The notes: generated by a model from the letters alone, not told the origin. Shown: positions 7,461-15,106, numbered from the stretch's first letter. The stretch: DNA of 18,409 nucleotides from DATFWC01 sp045801465 (GCA_045801465.1 JBJMSU010000223.1:1-18409); one strand, 5' to 3'. Made by a program: numbers and translations.

Positions 7461-8270
7461 TCAAGCGTCCCGCGTGAGCGCGCTTTCATGCCAGCGGCGC
7501 AGCACCAGGTGCGAGGCAAGCGACAGCGCGAAGAACATCACGATGCCGGTCACCGAGAGCAAAAGCAGCGCCGCGAACAGCCGGGGAATGTTGAGCCGGT
7601 AGCCGGATTCGACGATGCGATAGGCGAGGCCGGAGCCGGCGCCGGCGGTGCCGGCGGCAATTTCGGCCACCACGGCGCCGATCAGCGCCAGGCCGCCGGC
7701 GATGCGGATGCCGCCCAGCATGTACGGCAAGGCCGCCGGCAGCTTGAGATGGGCCAGGATCTGCCAGCGCGAGGCGCCGTAAAGCGCGAACAGGTCGATC
7801 AGGTTGTGATCGACCGAGTTCAGTCCCAGCGTCGTGTTGGCCAGCACCGGAAAGAACGCCACGATCCAGGCACAGGCGAGCACTGCGGCGGGCTGCGGCA
7901 GATAGATGAGCAGCAGCGGCGCGATGGCGATGACGGGCGTGACCTGCAGGATCACCGCGTAGGGATAGAGCGAGTATTCCAGCAGCCGCGATTGGTTGAA
8001 CAGGATCGCAAGCGCGATGCCGCCGACCACCGCCAGCACGAGCCCGGCGAGCGTGGTGGTGAGGGTGACACCGAGGGAGCCTGAAAGCACCGGCCAGTCG
8101 GAGACCAACGTGGACAGGACGAGACCCGGGCCGGGCAGGATGTAGGGCGGAATGTCTTCGAGGCGCACCACCAGATCCCAGGCGAGCACCCCGAGCCCGA
8201 GCGCCGCGCAGGGGAGGGCCACGCGCAGCGCACGTTCGCGCCAGTCCGTGTCGAAGCGCGCGCGGCTCAT
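7461..8270 (-). CDS. ABC transporter permease, NitT/TauT type (BPD_transp_1)
   Basis: The 269-residue integral membrane protein has about six hydrophobic segments. The cytoplasmic coupling loop is visible around LIDLFALYGASRWQILAHLKLPAALPYMLGGIRIAGGLALIGAVVAE, the EAA-type motif (here AS-running into the LPAALP-G pattern) typical of SsuC/TauC/ThiX permeases. The start MSRARF at 8270 overlaps the stop of the ATPase gene as ATGA; the longer open frame lies inside the ATPase gene and is rejected. It forms the channel for the importer made with the two genes upstream. The substrate is not evident from the permease itself. Confidence 0.93.
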   Translation of the reverse strand: MSRARFDTDWRERALRVALPCAALGLGVLAWDLVVRLEDIPPYILPGPGLVLSTLVSDWPVLSGSLGVTLTTTLAGLVLAVVGGIALAILFNQSRLLEYSLYPYAVILQVTPVIAIAPLLLIYLPQPAAVLACAWIVAFFPVLANTTLGLNSVDHNLIDLFALYGASRWQILAHLKLPAALPYMLGGIRIAGGLALIGAVVAEIAAGTAGAGSGLAYRIVESGYRLNIPRLFAALLLLSVTGIVMFFALSLASHLVLRRWHESALTRDA

Positions 8271-9094
8271 GACGTCTTTGCGGTTGCGGCGTCCTGCGCC
8301 ATGGCGCGGGCGAGTGCGTCCGAGGTGATGCGGCAGAGCTCGACGTAACGGGCCGACGTGCGGAAGCTGCGGTCGCGCATCGGAGCATCGATCGCGACCT
8401 CGGCGAGCACACGTCCGGGACGCGGCGTCATCACGACGATCCGGTTCGACAGGTAAACCGACTCGAACACCGAGTGGGTGACGAACACGATGGTCTTGCC
8501 GAGACTTTCCCACAGAGACAGCAGATCGTCGTTGAGCTTGAAGCGGGTGATCTCGTCGAGGGCGGCAAACGGCTCGTCCATCAGTAAAAGCTTCGGTTGG
8601 GTGACCAGGGCGCGCGCGATCGACACCCGCATTTTCATGCCGCCGGAGAGCTCGCGCGGGTAGACGGCGGCGAAGTCAGCGAGCCCGACGCGCGCCAGCG
8701 CATCCATGACTTGCGGCACGGCCTGCGTCTTTGCCACGCCGGCGAGCCGCAGCGGCAGGAAGACGTTGCCGAACACGGTCGCCCACGGCATCAGGGTGGG
8801 TTCCTGAAACACGAAGCCAATGCCGTGACCTGCCGGCAAGCCGGAACCGTGTTGCCACGCGATCGTGCCGCTCGACGGCGCGCCGAGGCCGGCGATCAGC
8901 CGGAGCGCTGTCGACTTTCCGCAGCCGGACGGCCCGATCAGCGACAGGAATTCGCCGGGACGGACGGCGAGGTCGAACTGCTCCAAAGCCGCGACGCCGT
9001 TGGCAAATACCTTGCTCACCCCTTCCAATGCCACGACCGGCGCGCCGTTCGCGTGAGCTTGCGGACCTCGCCGAATATTCTCGGGTGCGACCAT
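8267..9094 (-). CDS. ABC transporter ATP-binding protein, NitT/TauT type
   Basis: This is the 275-residue ATPase of the importer. It has Walker A GPSGCGKST at 54-62, the Q-loop Q97 in VFQEPTLMPW, the signature LSGGMKMR at 149-156, Walker B LLLMDEP at 169-175 and the switch histidine H207. The Q-loop wording and the C-terminal tail with VVMTPRPGRV are typical of SsuB/TauB/ThiZ-like ATPases. About 20 extra residues precede the nucleotide-binding domain. The gap to the binding-protein stop is 44 bases, and the permease start overlaps its stop by four bases, so the three genes are one unit. Confidence 0.95.
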   Translation of the reverse strand: MVAPENIRRGPQAHANGAPVVALEGVSKVFANGVAALEQFDLAVRPGEFLSLIGPSGCGKSTALRLIAGLGAPSSGTIAWQHGSGLPAGHGIGFVFQEPTLMPWATVFGNVFLPLRLAGVAKTQAVPQVMDALARVGLADFAAVYPRELSGGMKMRVSIARALVTQPKLLLMDEPFAALDEITRFKLNDDLLSLWESLGKTIVFVTHSVFESVYLSNRIVVMTPRPGRVLAEVAIDAPMRDRSFRTSARYVELCRITSDALARAMAQDAATAKTS

Positions 9095-9138
9095 CGAGTG
9101 ATTTCGGTCAATGCCGGTCGGATTTCATAAAAGCCGCA

Positions 9139-10155
9139 TCAATTCTTCGGCCGCAGCTCGACGCCGACGCGCTTGTTGACGAATTGCAGCGTGTAGGATT
9201 TGCGATAGTCGAGATCGGGTTTGATGACTCCGGCCCGCACCATCTTGTCGAAGAAGCTTTTCATGCGCGCATCGGTCATGGCGCCGATGCCCAGCTCGAG
9301 CGCATCGCCGGAATCGACGATACCGTACGCTTTCATTGTCCCGACCGAATAGGCCAGGAGCTCGTCGCTCATTTCCGGATTGTGCTTCTTGATGAGCGCG
9401 TTTGCGGCCTTGTTGTCGCCATAGATATAATTGTACCAGCCGACGATCGAGGCATCGACGAAGCGCTGCACCAGGTCGGGCTTGGTCTGCGTGAGCTCGC
9501 GCCTGGTCTCGATCAGGGTCGAATAGGTGTCATAGCCGTAGTCGGCGAGGAGAAAGATCTTCGGTTTCATGCCGACCTGCTTCTCCACCGCGAACGGCTC
9601 GGAGGTAACATAACCCTGCATGGCGGTTCGCTTGTCGGCGAGGAACGGCTGCGGGTTGAACGTGTAAGGCTTGACCTGCTCCTCGCGGAAGCCGAAGTCG
9701 GCCTTCAGCCATTGCAGATAATTGACCCGGCCTTCGGGCGAAACGAGCAGCGTCAGCTTCTTCAGGTCGTCGAACTTCTCGATTCCCTGGTCTGGATGCG
9801 CAAGCAGCACCTGGGGGTCCTTTTGGAACATCGCCGCGACCGATACCGTCGGGATGTTCTGCACGGCGGCGTCGAAGGCCTGCAGGGTGCCGGCGACCAT
9901 GACGAAATCCATCTTGCCGACCGGCACCAGGATGCGATTGTTCACCTGCGGACCGCCTGGCACGATGGTGACGTCGAGGCCGTATTTTCGGTAGGTGCCA
10001 TCGGCCAGCGCCTGGTAGAAGCCGCCGTGCTCGGCCTCGGCCACCCAGTTGGTGCCGAACGAGACCTTGTCGAGCGTCTGCGCACCTGCCGTGCCGACCG
10101 CGAGTGCGCTTGCCAACAGCACGCTCGGCCATCGCCCCCAGACCACCAGATTCAT
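9139..10155 (-). CDS. ABC transporter substrate-binding protein, NMT1/THI5-like family
   Basis: The 338-residue precursor has a signal peptide (hydrophobic core at about 9-24, Ala-X-Ala-type cleavage before QTLDKVSF). Family features are FGTNWVAEAEHGGFYQALADGTYRKYGLDVTIVPGGP at 33-69 and NYLQWLKADFGF further on. This is the layout of periplasmic binding proteins for thiamine-pyrimidine precursors, riboflavin, nitrate or sulfonates. The ATG at 10155 has a strong AGGAGA seven bases upstream and is preferred over two in-frame ATGs 15 and 21 bases further up. It is the first gene of the importer and is divergent from a creatininase-like gene. A pyrimidine or other small N-heterocycle is a reasonable guess; the true ligand is unknown. 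Confidence 0.93.
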   Translation of the reverse strand: MNLVVWGRWPSVLLASALAVGTAGAQTLDKVSFGTNWVAEAEHGGFYQALADGTYRKYGLDVTIVPGGPQVNNRILVPVGKMDFVMVAGTLQAFDAAVQNIPTVSVAAMFQKDPQVLLAHPDQGIEKFDDLKKLTLLVSPEGRVNYLQWLKADFGFREEQVKPYTFNPQPFLADKRTAMQGYVTSEPFAVEKQVGMKPKIFLLADYGYDTYSTLIETRRELTQTKPDLVQRFVDASIVGWYNYIYGDNKAANALIKKHNPEMSDELLAYSVGTMKAYGIVDSGDALELGIGAMTDARMKSFFDKMVRAGVIKPDLDYRKSYTLQFVNKRVGVELRPKN

Positions 10156-10294
10156 CGGCTTCTCCTGCATGGGCATGAAAATAGGGGAGGCGTGCCGTCT
10201 TGCCCATCCCAGGCGGACGCCGCATCCTGCGCGGCCCGTTGGCGGCGCGACCGCGTTCCTCAGCGCCGGCGGCAGGTCTCGAGGACAGGATCGC
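10156..10294. promoter_or_regulatory. Divergent intergenic region between ABC importer and amidohydrolase genes
   Basis: These 139 bases separate two divergently transcribed genes and must hold both promoters. Each gene has a clear ribosome site: AGGAGA before the binding protein and GAGGACAGGA before the amidohydrolase. A TATTTT-like stretch (complement of AAAATA near 10180) could be a -10 for the minus gene, but no good -35 is visible. No TPP riboswitch core was found. A shared operator is possible but cannot be pointed to. Confidence 0.35.
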
Positions 10295-11101
10295 ATGCTC
10301 CCGAAACGTGATTGGCTGGAGATGACCTGGCAGGATTTTGGGGGGGCCGACACCGCGCGCTGGATCGCCGTGCTCCCCGTGGCGGCGGTGGAGCAGCACG
10401 GGCCGCATCTGCCGCTCGGCGTCGACACGTTCATCGCTCAAGCCTACTTGGCGCGCGTGCGGACGGTGCTGCCGGCAGACCTGCCGGTGACGTTCCTGCC
10501 GCTGCAGCAGGTCGGACAGTCGGATGAACACCTGAGCTTTCCCGGCACGCTGACGTTGTCGTCAGGCACCGTGATCAAGGCGTGGAGCGAGATCGCCGAG
10601 TCGCTCCACCGTGCGGGCGTCGGCAAGCTCGTCATCGCCACCAGCCATGGCGGGAATCTGCAAGCGATCGAAGTGATCGCGCGTGCGCTGCGCGCGCGCT
10701 TGAGGATGCTGGTGGTGACCTGCGCCTGGCACCGGTTCGGCTATCCCGAGGGGCTGTTCACGGCGGAGGAGCGCCACCACGGCATCCATGGCGGCGCGAT
10801 CGAGACCTCGCTCATGCTGGCCGCGCGGCCCGACACCGTGCGCATGGAGCGCGCCGCGCGCGCGGTCCCCGCGAGCATCGCCATGGAAGGCGAATTCAAG
10901 TGGCTGCATACTTATCGTCCGGCCGGGTTCGGCTGGATGACGCAGGACCTGCATCCGTCCGGCGCGGTTGGCGATCCCACCGTGGCGAGCGCCGAGAAGG
11001 GCGACGCGGCTCTGGCGCACGGCGCGCGCGCCTTCGTCGAGCTCCTGGCCGAAGTCGACCGCTTCGATCTCGCCCGTCTGGCCAAGGGGCCGATGGGGTG
11101 A
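10295..11101 (+). CDS. Creatininase-family amidohydrolase
   Basis: The 268-residue cytoplasmic protein has the metal-binding pattern of the family: E33, H35 and D44 in VEQHGPHLPLGVD, H118 in TSHGGN and E170 in HGGAIETS, with the DEHLSFPGT loop at about 77-85. The family hydrolyses cyclic or linear amides (creatinine, FAPy-type formamidopyrimidines, and peptide ends in the mycofactocin pathway). The start at MLPKRDWLEM has AGGA four bases upstream; the open frame continues further back but only across the binding-protein gene. Its divergent position next to an NMT1/THI5-like importer suggests it acts on the imported compound. Creatinine itself is not supported in particular. It ends three bases short of the convergent Bug-type gene. 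Confidence 0.92.
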   Translation: MLPKRDWLEMTWQDFGGADTARWIAVLPVAAVEQHGPHLPLGVDTFIAQAYLARVRTVLPADLPVTFLPLQQVGQSDEHLSFPGTLTLSSGTVIKAWSEIAESLHRAGVGKLVIATSHGGNLQAIEVIARALRARLRMLVVTCAWHRFGYPEGLFTAEERHHGIHGGAIETSLMLAARPDTVRMERAARAVPASIAMEGEFKWLHTYRPAGFGWMTQDLHPSGAVGDPTVASAEKGDAALAHGARAFVELLAEVDRFDLARLAKGPMG

Positions 11102-11104
11102 GCG

Positions 11105-12061
11105 CTACTTCCGCAGCCCCGTTTCCGTCATGAAGGCGGTCCACCGCCTCACTTCCGACGCGTGCAGCTCGGCGAACGCCTTCACGCCCAATCCGGTCGG
11201 CTCGAAGCCGATCGCGCGAAACTTGCTCTGGATGTCCGGCTGCTTGACGACCTCGACAATGGCGGCGCCGAGTTGCTCACGGATGGGGTTCGGCATGCCG
11301 GGCGGCCCGTAGACGCCGAGCCAACCGGTCAGCTCGATGCCGGACACGCCGGCCTCGGCAAATGTCGGAACGTCGGGAATGGAGGGCAGACGATACGGGC
11401 TGCTCACCGCAAGCCCCCTGATTGCGCCGGACTTGATCTGCTCCATGACCACCGGGAAGACCTCGATGAGCACGTCGATTGAGCCGCCGATGAGGTCATT
11501 AAGCGCTGCCGGGCCGCCGCGATAGGGCACGTGCACCATGCTGATGCCGGTCTTGCGCATGAACAGCTCCGGGGCGAGGTAGTCCAAGGCGCCGACGCCG
11601 GTCGATCCGAAGGTGAGATTGCCCGGTCGCGCCTTGGCGAAGGCGATGAACTCCTGCACCGAGGTGACGGGAGTCTTGTTGTTGACCACCATGGCCGTCG
11701 CATATTCGGCCGTCCCGGCGATGGGCACCATGTCCTTCATGGGATCGAACGGCGGATTGGCATCCATGGCGTAGTTGATAACGACCGAGCCGACGTTGCC
11801 GATCATCAGCGTGTAGCCGTCCGGCTCGGCCTTCAACATTTCCTTCAGGCCGATCACCCCGTTGGCGCCCGGCTTGTTCTCGACGATGACCGACTGGTTG
11901 AGCTTGGCGCGCAGGGCATCCGCCACCAGGCGCGCGGAGAGGTCGCTGATGCCGGCTGGCGGGAACGGCACGATCAACCTGATCGCGCGCGTCGGATAGG
12001 TCTGGGCGGTCGCCGCTGCCGCGCCAAGCGCAAGGACGAGAACCGCCAGTATGGCGCGCAT
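11105..12061 (-). CDS. Tripartite tricarboxylate transporter (Bug/TctC-type) substrate-binding protein
   Basis: The 318-residue precursor has a signal peptide (residues 1-19, cleavage after ATA before QTYPTRAIRLIVPFPPAG). The mature protein shows the Bug family marks: IVPFPPAGISDLSARLVAD, VENKPGANGVIG, PDGYTLMIGN, STGVGALDYLAPELF, HVPYRGGPAALNDLIGGSIDV and GWLGVYGPPGMP. These proteins bind carboxylates and similar small acids in the periplasm for TctAB-type carriers. No TctA or TctB gene is in the window, so it is an orphan, as is common where Bug genes are numerous. A GAGGGGG run lies about nine bases before the ATG at 12061; the longer frame to 12109 is less likely because it would push the signal peptide inward. 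Confidence 0.94.
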   Translation of the reverse strand: MRAILAVLVLALGAAAATAQTYPTRAIRLIVPFPPAGISDLSARLVADALRAKLNQSVIVENKPGANGVIGLKEMLKAEPDGYTLMIGNVGSVVINYAMDANPPFDPMKDMVPIAGTAEYATAMVVNNKTPVTSVQEFIAFAKARPGNLTFGSTGVGALDYLAPELFMRKTGISMVHVPYRGGPAALNDLIGGSIDVLIEVFPVVMEQIKSGAIRGLAVSSPYRLPSIPDVPTFAEAGVSGIELTGWLGVYGPPGMPNPIREQLGAAIVEVVKQPDIQSKFRAIGFEPTGLGVKAFAELHASEVRRWTAFMTETGLRK

Positions 12062-12201
12062 CTGTGTTGCCCCCTCAAGCCCGTGGTCAGAGTCGGCCGA
12101 GCCCGGCAATTAGACTATGCGGGGGAATGATCGGCAACGGGTGCGCGCACGCGGACTGCCGGCTCAATGTCGCCGCGCGCCCGAGGCAGCCTCGTGGTGC
12201 A

Positions 12202-13662
12202 TCACTGCGCGAATCGCTCGATGAACCACTTGAGCAGCCGCACCCATATTTCGTCCTTGCCGACCGTGTCCTCGATGCCGTGCTCGAGGTTGGGATTGTC
12301 GTTGACCTCCATGACCACGACGCCGTCGTCGGTCTGCTTGAGATCGACGCCATAGAGGCCGTCGCCGATCGGCTTGGCAGCCCGCACGCCCATCTCGATC
12401 ACTTCGGGCGGCGCCTGGTCGAGATCGAAGGTGCGAAACCCGCCTTCGCGCGAAGACCCGTCGGGCCGGTACTTCACGGTTTGCCAATGGCCGCGTGCCA
12501 TGCGGTACTGGCACACGAACAGCGGCTCGCCGGCCAGTACGCCGACGCGCCAGTCGAAGTCGGTCGGCAGGAACTTCTGCGCCAGCAACAGGTCGGTCTC
12601 TTCGAACAGCTCGTCGGCAATGCGCTTGAACTCCTCGGGCGTTCCCACCCGGTGAACGCCGCGTGAGAACGAGCCGTCGGGAATCTTCACCACCAGCGGC
12701 AGGCCGAGCTCGTCCATGGCGCGCGGCAGGTCGGCGTTGTCGGCGAGCATGACGGTCGGCGGGGTCGGCACCTGGTTGGAGCCCAGGAGCTCCATCAGGA
12801 ACACCTTGTTGGTGCAGCGGATCATCGAGATGGGATCGTCGATGACGGGCATGCCCTCCTGCCAGGCGCGGCGCGCGAAGCGGTAGGTGTGGTTGTCGAT
12901 CGACGTGGTCTCGCGGATGAACAGGCCGTCGTACTCGGGAAGCTCGTCGAGCTGGCGGCGGGTGATCGGCTCGACATCGACCGACAGCTTTTCGGCGATG
13001 CGTGCCAGATGCTTGAGCGACGCCACCGATGACGGGGGCATCTTTTCGTTGGGGTCGTGCAGGACCGCGAGATCGTATTTGGAGATGGAGCGCGTCTTGG
13101 GGTCGCGCCACTCGCGCTTGGTGTGCTGGTGGAGGGAGTCGCGGAAGAACGACGCCTCGCCATTGGCAAGCCGGGTGATGTTGCGTGGGCGGATGCGGTC
13201 GATCGACAGCCACGGGCCGGGCTCGACCGTCACCTCGAGCGCCGGGCAGCGGAACCAGTCGAACAGCAGCCGGCCGAAGGAATCGAACCGCGCGTCGTGG
13301 GCGATGCCGAAGCAGACCAGGAACTTGAACTCGCCCTCCGGCTGGAAGTCCGCCTTGCGGGCGCAGCGGTTGAGCTCGTCCTCGAGATCGGGCAGCGCGT
13401 GCTCGTAGAGCTTGGCCTCGCGCAGCTCCAGCATGGTCTCGACGCTCGGCACCACGCGGTGCCCGCGCGCTTCGGCCAAAAGCGAGGCGTAATAGCCCTT
13501 CGACTGGTACGCGTAGGAACGCGACAGGTTGATGAGCTTCGGCCGCGCCATCTCGAACAGGCGCGGACGGGCGAGATACTCGCTCGTCGCGATCACCTTG
13601 TGCGGCGTTTCGGCGTTGGGGAAATCCTTGGGCTGGTCGACCAGAATGACCCAGCCGGTCAT
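12202..13662 (-). CDS. RimK-like ATP-grasp ligase with N-terminal RLAN domain
   Basis: The 486-residue protein has two parts. The N-terminal half (about 1-200) begins with WVILVDQPKDFPN and carries LINLSRSYAYQSKGYYASLLAEARGHRVVPS, the pattern of the RimK-like ATP-grasp N-terminal (RLAN) domain. The C-terminal half is an ATP-grasp fold: IDDPISMIRCTNKVF, PTPPTVML, LPLVVKIPDGSFSRGVHRV for nucleotide binding, DWRVGVLAGEPLFVCQYRMARGHW, and GDGLYGVDLKQ...VVVMEVNDNPNLEHGIED for the metal site. Such enzymes activate a carboxylate with ATP and form an amide bond, for example adding amino acids to a peptide or protein. The start ATG overlaps the stop of the GNAT/C39 gene upstream (ATGA), so the pair is translationally coupled. 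The substrate is unknown. The family and the pairing are conserved (recalled from comparative studies of amidoligases); the reaction here is inference. Confidence 0.92.
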   Translation of the reverse strand: MTGWVILVDQPKDFPNAETPHKVIATSEYLARPRLFEMARPKLINLSRSYAYQSKGYYASLLAEARGHRVVPSVETMLELREAKLYEHALPDLEDELNRCARKADFQPEGEFKFLVCFGIAHDARFDSFGRLLFDWFRCPALEVTVEPGPWLSIDRIRPRNITRLANGEASFFRDSLHQHTKREWRDPKTRSISKYDLAVLHDPNEKMPPSSVASLKHLARIAEKLSVDVEPITRRQLDELPEYDGLFIRETTSIDNHTYRFARRAWQEGMPVIDDPISMIRCTNKVFLMELLGSNQVPTPPTVMLADNADLPRAMDELGLPLVVKIPDGSFSRGVHRVGTPEEFKRIADELFEETDLLLAQKFLPTDFDWRVGVLAGEPLFVCQYRMARGHWQTVKYRPDGSSREGGFRTFDLDQAPPEVIEMGVRAAKPIGDGLYGVDLKQTDDGVVVMEVNDNPNLEHGIEDTVGKDEIWVRLLKWFIERFAQ

Positions 13663-14789
13663 TGGACGCGTCCTTTCCGGATGAGAATCGCCGCGCGCAG
13701 GTCGTCCTGGCCGAACCGCGTCATGCGATCGAACTCGCTTGAGGGCACTGCATAAGTCTCGGCAGACGTGGCGTTGCCGTCCTCGTCTCTGATCGCCGCC
13801 GGGTCGTGCACCAGGATGTGGCGGCCTTCGCGGCCGAAGGCGAACACCCAGTGCGGAACGTTCCGACGCACCATGCGATAACCAGAGACGAGCACAATAG
13901 CGACGGCACCTGTCTCGAATGCCTCCATGAGAGCCGATTCGTCGAGCGGTGCAAGATGAATCGGAATTTTCAACGCCTCGGCTTCGCGCCGAAACTCGTC
14001 CTGGGCAAGCCGCATCACCCGCCGCTTGTCGTCCGAGCCGACTGTGGCGAGGAAGTAGGGCCCCCCGTGGCTTACATGAATCCGTGGCTCAAGTCCGTGA
14101 CGTTTCAATATCACGGCCAGCCCGTAAGGGTCGCACCCGCCCGGACCGGAGGTCATGAAGACCGTCGTTGCCTCACGCCAGAGCTTGAACTCGTAGGCCG
14201 GGCCGGGACGGAAGGACGGATCCGCCCAGGCCAGCGCCATCATCATGCACGCCGGACCGCAAGTGAACTCGGTGGTTTGGTGGAAGTAGGGCGGGACTTC
14301 ATGGCGGCGACGGAGATCCGGCGCGAGCCTCTTTTCGAAGCGCAACGCATGGCTCTTGTCCTCGTAGTAATGCGCACGGCGGCCGAACTCTCGGTAACCG
14401 GACTTGCGGTACAGCGCGATGGCGGGGCTGTTGGCCTCGTTGACCTCCAGCCGCAGCCGCGCGGCGCCGCGTTCCATCGCCACCTGCTCGGCAGCCTCGA
14501 GCAGCGTCGCTCCGATCCGCCGGCCGCCGGCAAGCGGGGCGACCGCGATCGAGTAGAGACGCGCGACCGGCGTGCCCTTGCGGAACAGCACGAGCGCGTA
14601 GCCGGCAATGTCACGGTCGAGCTCTGCGACGATCACGGCCGCACTCGGCGCGGCAAGAAGGCGACGGAAGCTTCCGCGCGAGATACGGTCGGTGCGAAAC
14701 GCTTTTTCCTCGAGCGCCAGGAGGCCGTCGAGATCGGCCGCTTGCGCCGGCCGAACTCTAGTGCCCCGCTTCCGAAGTTCGTGATACAT
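13659..14789 (-). CDS. GNAT acetyltransferase fused to a C39-like cysteine peptidase
   Basis: The 376-residue protein joins two domains. Residues about 10-155 are a GNAT fold: TRVRPAQAADLDGLLALEEKAF at the start, LYSIAVAPLAGGRRIGATLLEAAEQVA as the acetyl-CoA loop, and EVNEANSPAIALYRKSGYREFGRR. Residues about 165-376 are papain-like, of the C39 type: Q171 (oxyanion), C177 in TEFTCGPACMMMAL, H313 in NVPHWVFAF and D329 in ILVHDP. It is cytoplasmic, with no signal peptide, so it is not a bacteriocin exporter peptidase. It may acetylate and cleave or transfer a peptide made by the ATP-grasp partner. The ATG at 14789 is chosen for its AGAGG eight bases upstream, inside a hairpin loop. Residues 2-10 are encoded by the repeat arm and are probably not ancestral. 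An in-frame ATG at 14981 would translate through two palindromes and is unlikely. Confidence 0.9.
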   Translation of the reverse strand: MYHELRKRGTRVRPAQAADLDGLLALEEKAFRTDRISRGSFRRLLAAPSAAVIVAELDRDIAGYALVLFRKGTPVARLYSIAVAPLAGGRRIGATLLEAAEQVAMERGAARLRLEVNEANSPAIALYRKSGYREFGRRAHYYEDKSHALRFEKRLAPDLRRRHEVPPYFHQTTEFTCGPACMMMALAWADPSFRPGPAYEFKLWREATTVFMTSGPGGCDPYGLAVILKRHGLEPRIHVSHGGPYFLATVGSDDKRRVMRLAQDEFRREAEALKIPIHLAPLDESALMEAFETGAVAIVLVSGYRMVRRNVPHWVFAFGREGRHILVHDPAAIRDEDGNATSAETYAVPSSEFDRMTRFGQDDLRAAILIRKGRVQ

Positions 14790-14833
14790 CGCAGCAACCT
14801 CTGACACGAACTTCGGAAGCAAAGGGGCACTAG
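14758..14833. repeat. Long palindrome 1, overlapping the 5' end of the GNAT/C39 gene
   Basis: The left arm (14758-14783) and right arm (14805-14833) are perfect complements over 26 positions: CTAGTGCCCC then GCTTCCGAAGTTCGTG on the left. The right arm has three extra bases (AAA, 14821-14823) that form a bulge. The loop is 21 bases (14784-14804). The left arm encodes codons 2 to about 10 of the GNAT/C39 gene on the minus strand. It is related to palindrome 2 downstream, sharing AGTGCC, GAAGTTC and the three-base bulge. Confidence 0.92.
14784..14804 (-). promoter_or_regulatory. Ribosome-binding site and start codon of the GNAT/C39 gene inside a hairpin loop
   Basis: On the minus strand the loop reads TCAGAGGTTGCTGCG then ATG TAT. 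The Shine-Dalgarno AGAGG (14802-14798) and the ATG (14789-14787), spaced by eight bases, lie wholly inside the 21-base loop of palindrome 1, with 26 base pairs on each side. A transcript starting upstream of the palindrome could expose or sequester the initiation site through this stem. The geometry is directly visible; any regulatory effect is inference. Confidence 0.6.
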
Positions 14834-14847
14834 CAAGTCTATAAGTC

Positions 14848-14922
14848 CAGTGCCGCTTTCGATTTGAAGTTCCTAACCGAGCCTGCAGCAAGCAGTGCAG
14901 GAACTTCAAATCGGCGGCACTG
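14848..14922. repeat. Long palindrome 2, upstream of the GNAT/C39 gene
   Basis: The left arm (14848-14874) and right arm (14899-14922) are perfect complements over 24 positions, with a three-base TTT bulge in the left arm (14857-14859). The loop is 24 bases (14875-14898) and shares GCAGCAA with the loop of palindrome 1. The stems of the two palindromes differ at about seven positions in the central part, yet both are fully paired, so each change is matched in the opposite arm. The two copies have their bulges in opposite arms, which suggests an inverted BIME-like pair. Confidence 0.92.
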
Positions 14923-15019
14923 GCCGACTGCGTGTGGTGCCGTGCGAGCGCTGTTTGCATGCCGGGTCGAATATGGGCCACCTAGGCGCATTCACAAGAG
15001 AATCCAAGGAACCCTGTCG

Positions 15020-15106
15020 ATGACCGGGCAATGTCCACAGGGGCCAGGCACGCCGATGCCGCCGCGGCCGCCTGCGTCGGACTGGCCAGGCCGGGAACCG
15101 CCGTAA
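15020..15106 (+). CDS. Possible 28-residue proline-rich peptide
   Basis: An ATG at 15020 preceded at nine bases by AAGGA opens a 28-codon frame ending in TAA. The product begins MTGQCPQGPGTP and is rich in Pro and Gly with one Cys and one Trp; no membrane segment or signal peptide. It lies in the otherwise empty region between the GNAT/C39 gene and the zinc-type transport unit. Proline richness is also what random GC-rich DNA gives, so this may be chance. No family recognised. Confidence 0.25.
   Translation: MTGQCPQGPGTPMPPRPPASDWPGREPP

Noticed and set aside
10156..10294. Possible TPP riboswitch before the NMT1/THI5-like importer
   Set aside because: No CTGAGA or GGATAATGCC-like core elements are seen in either orientation.
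8731..10311. 526-codon plus-strand open frame across the ABC ATPase and binding-protein genes
   Set aside because: It spans two genes and their gap on the opposite strand, and its product looks like GC-rich noise.
12182..12194. CGAGG-CAG-CCTCG hairpin just after the ATP-grasp gene as a terminator
   Set aside because: Only five base pairs and no following T-run on the minus strand; too weak to call.
14834..14843. TATAGA as a -10 element for the GNAT/C39 and ligase pair
   Set aside because: It sits at a plausible place between the palindromes, but no -35-like hexamer lies 16-18 bases upstream.
14790..14981. Upstream extension of the GNAT/C39 gene to an ATG at 14981
   Set aside because: It would translate through both palindromes, and it lacks the good ribosome site seen at the ATG at 14789.
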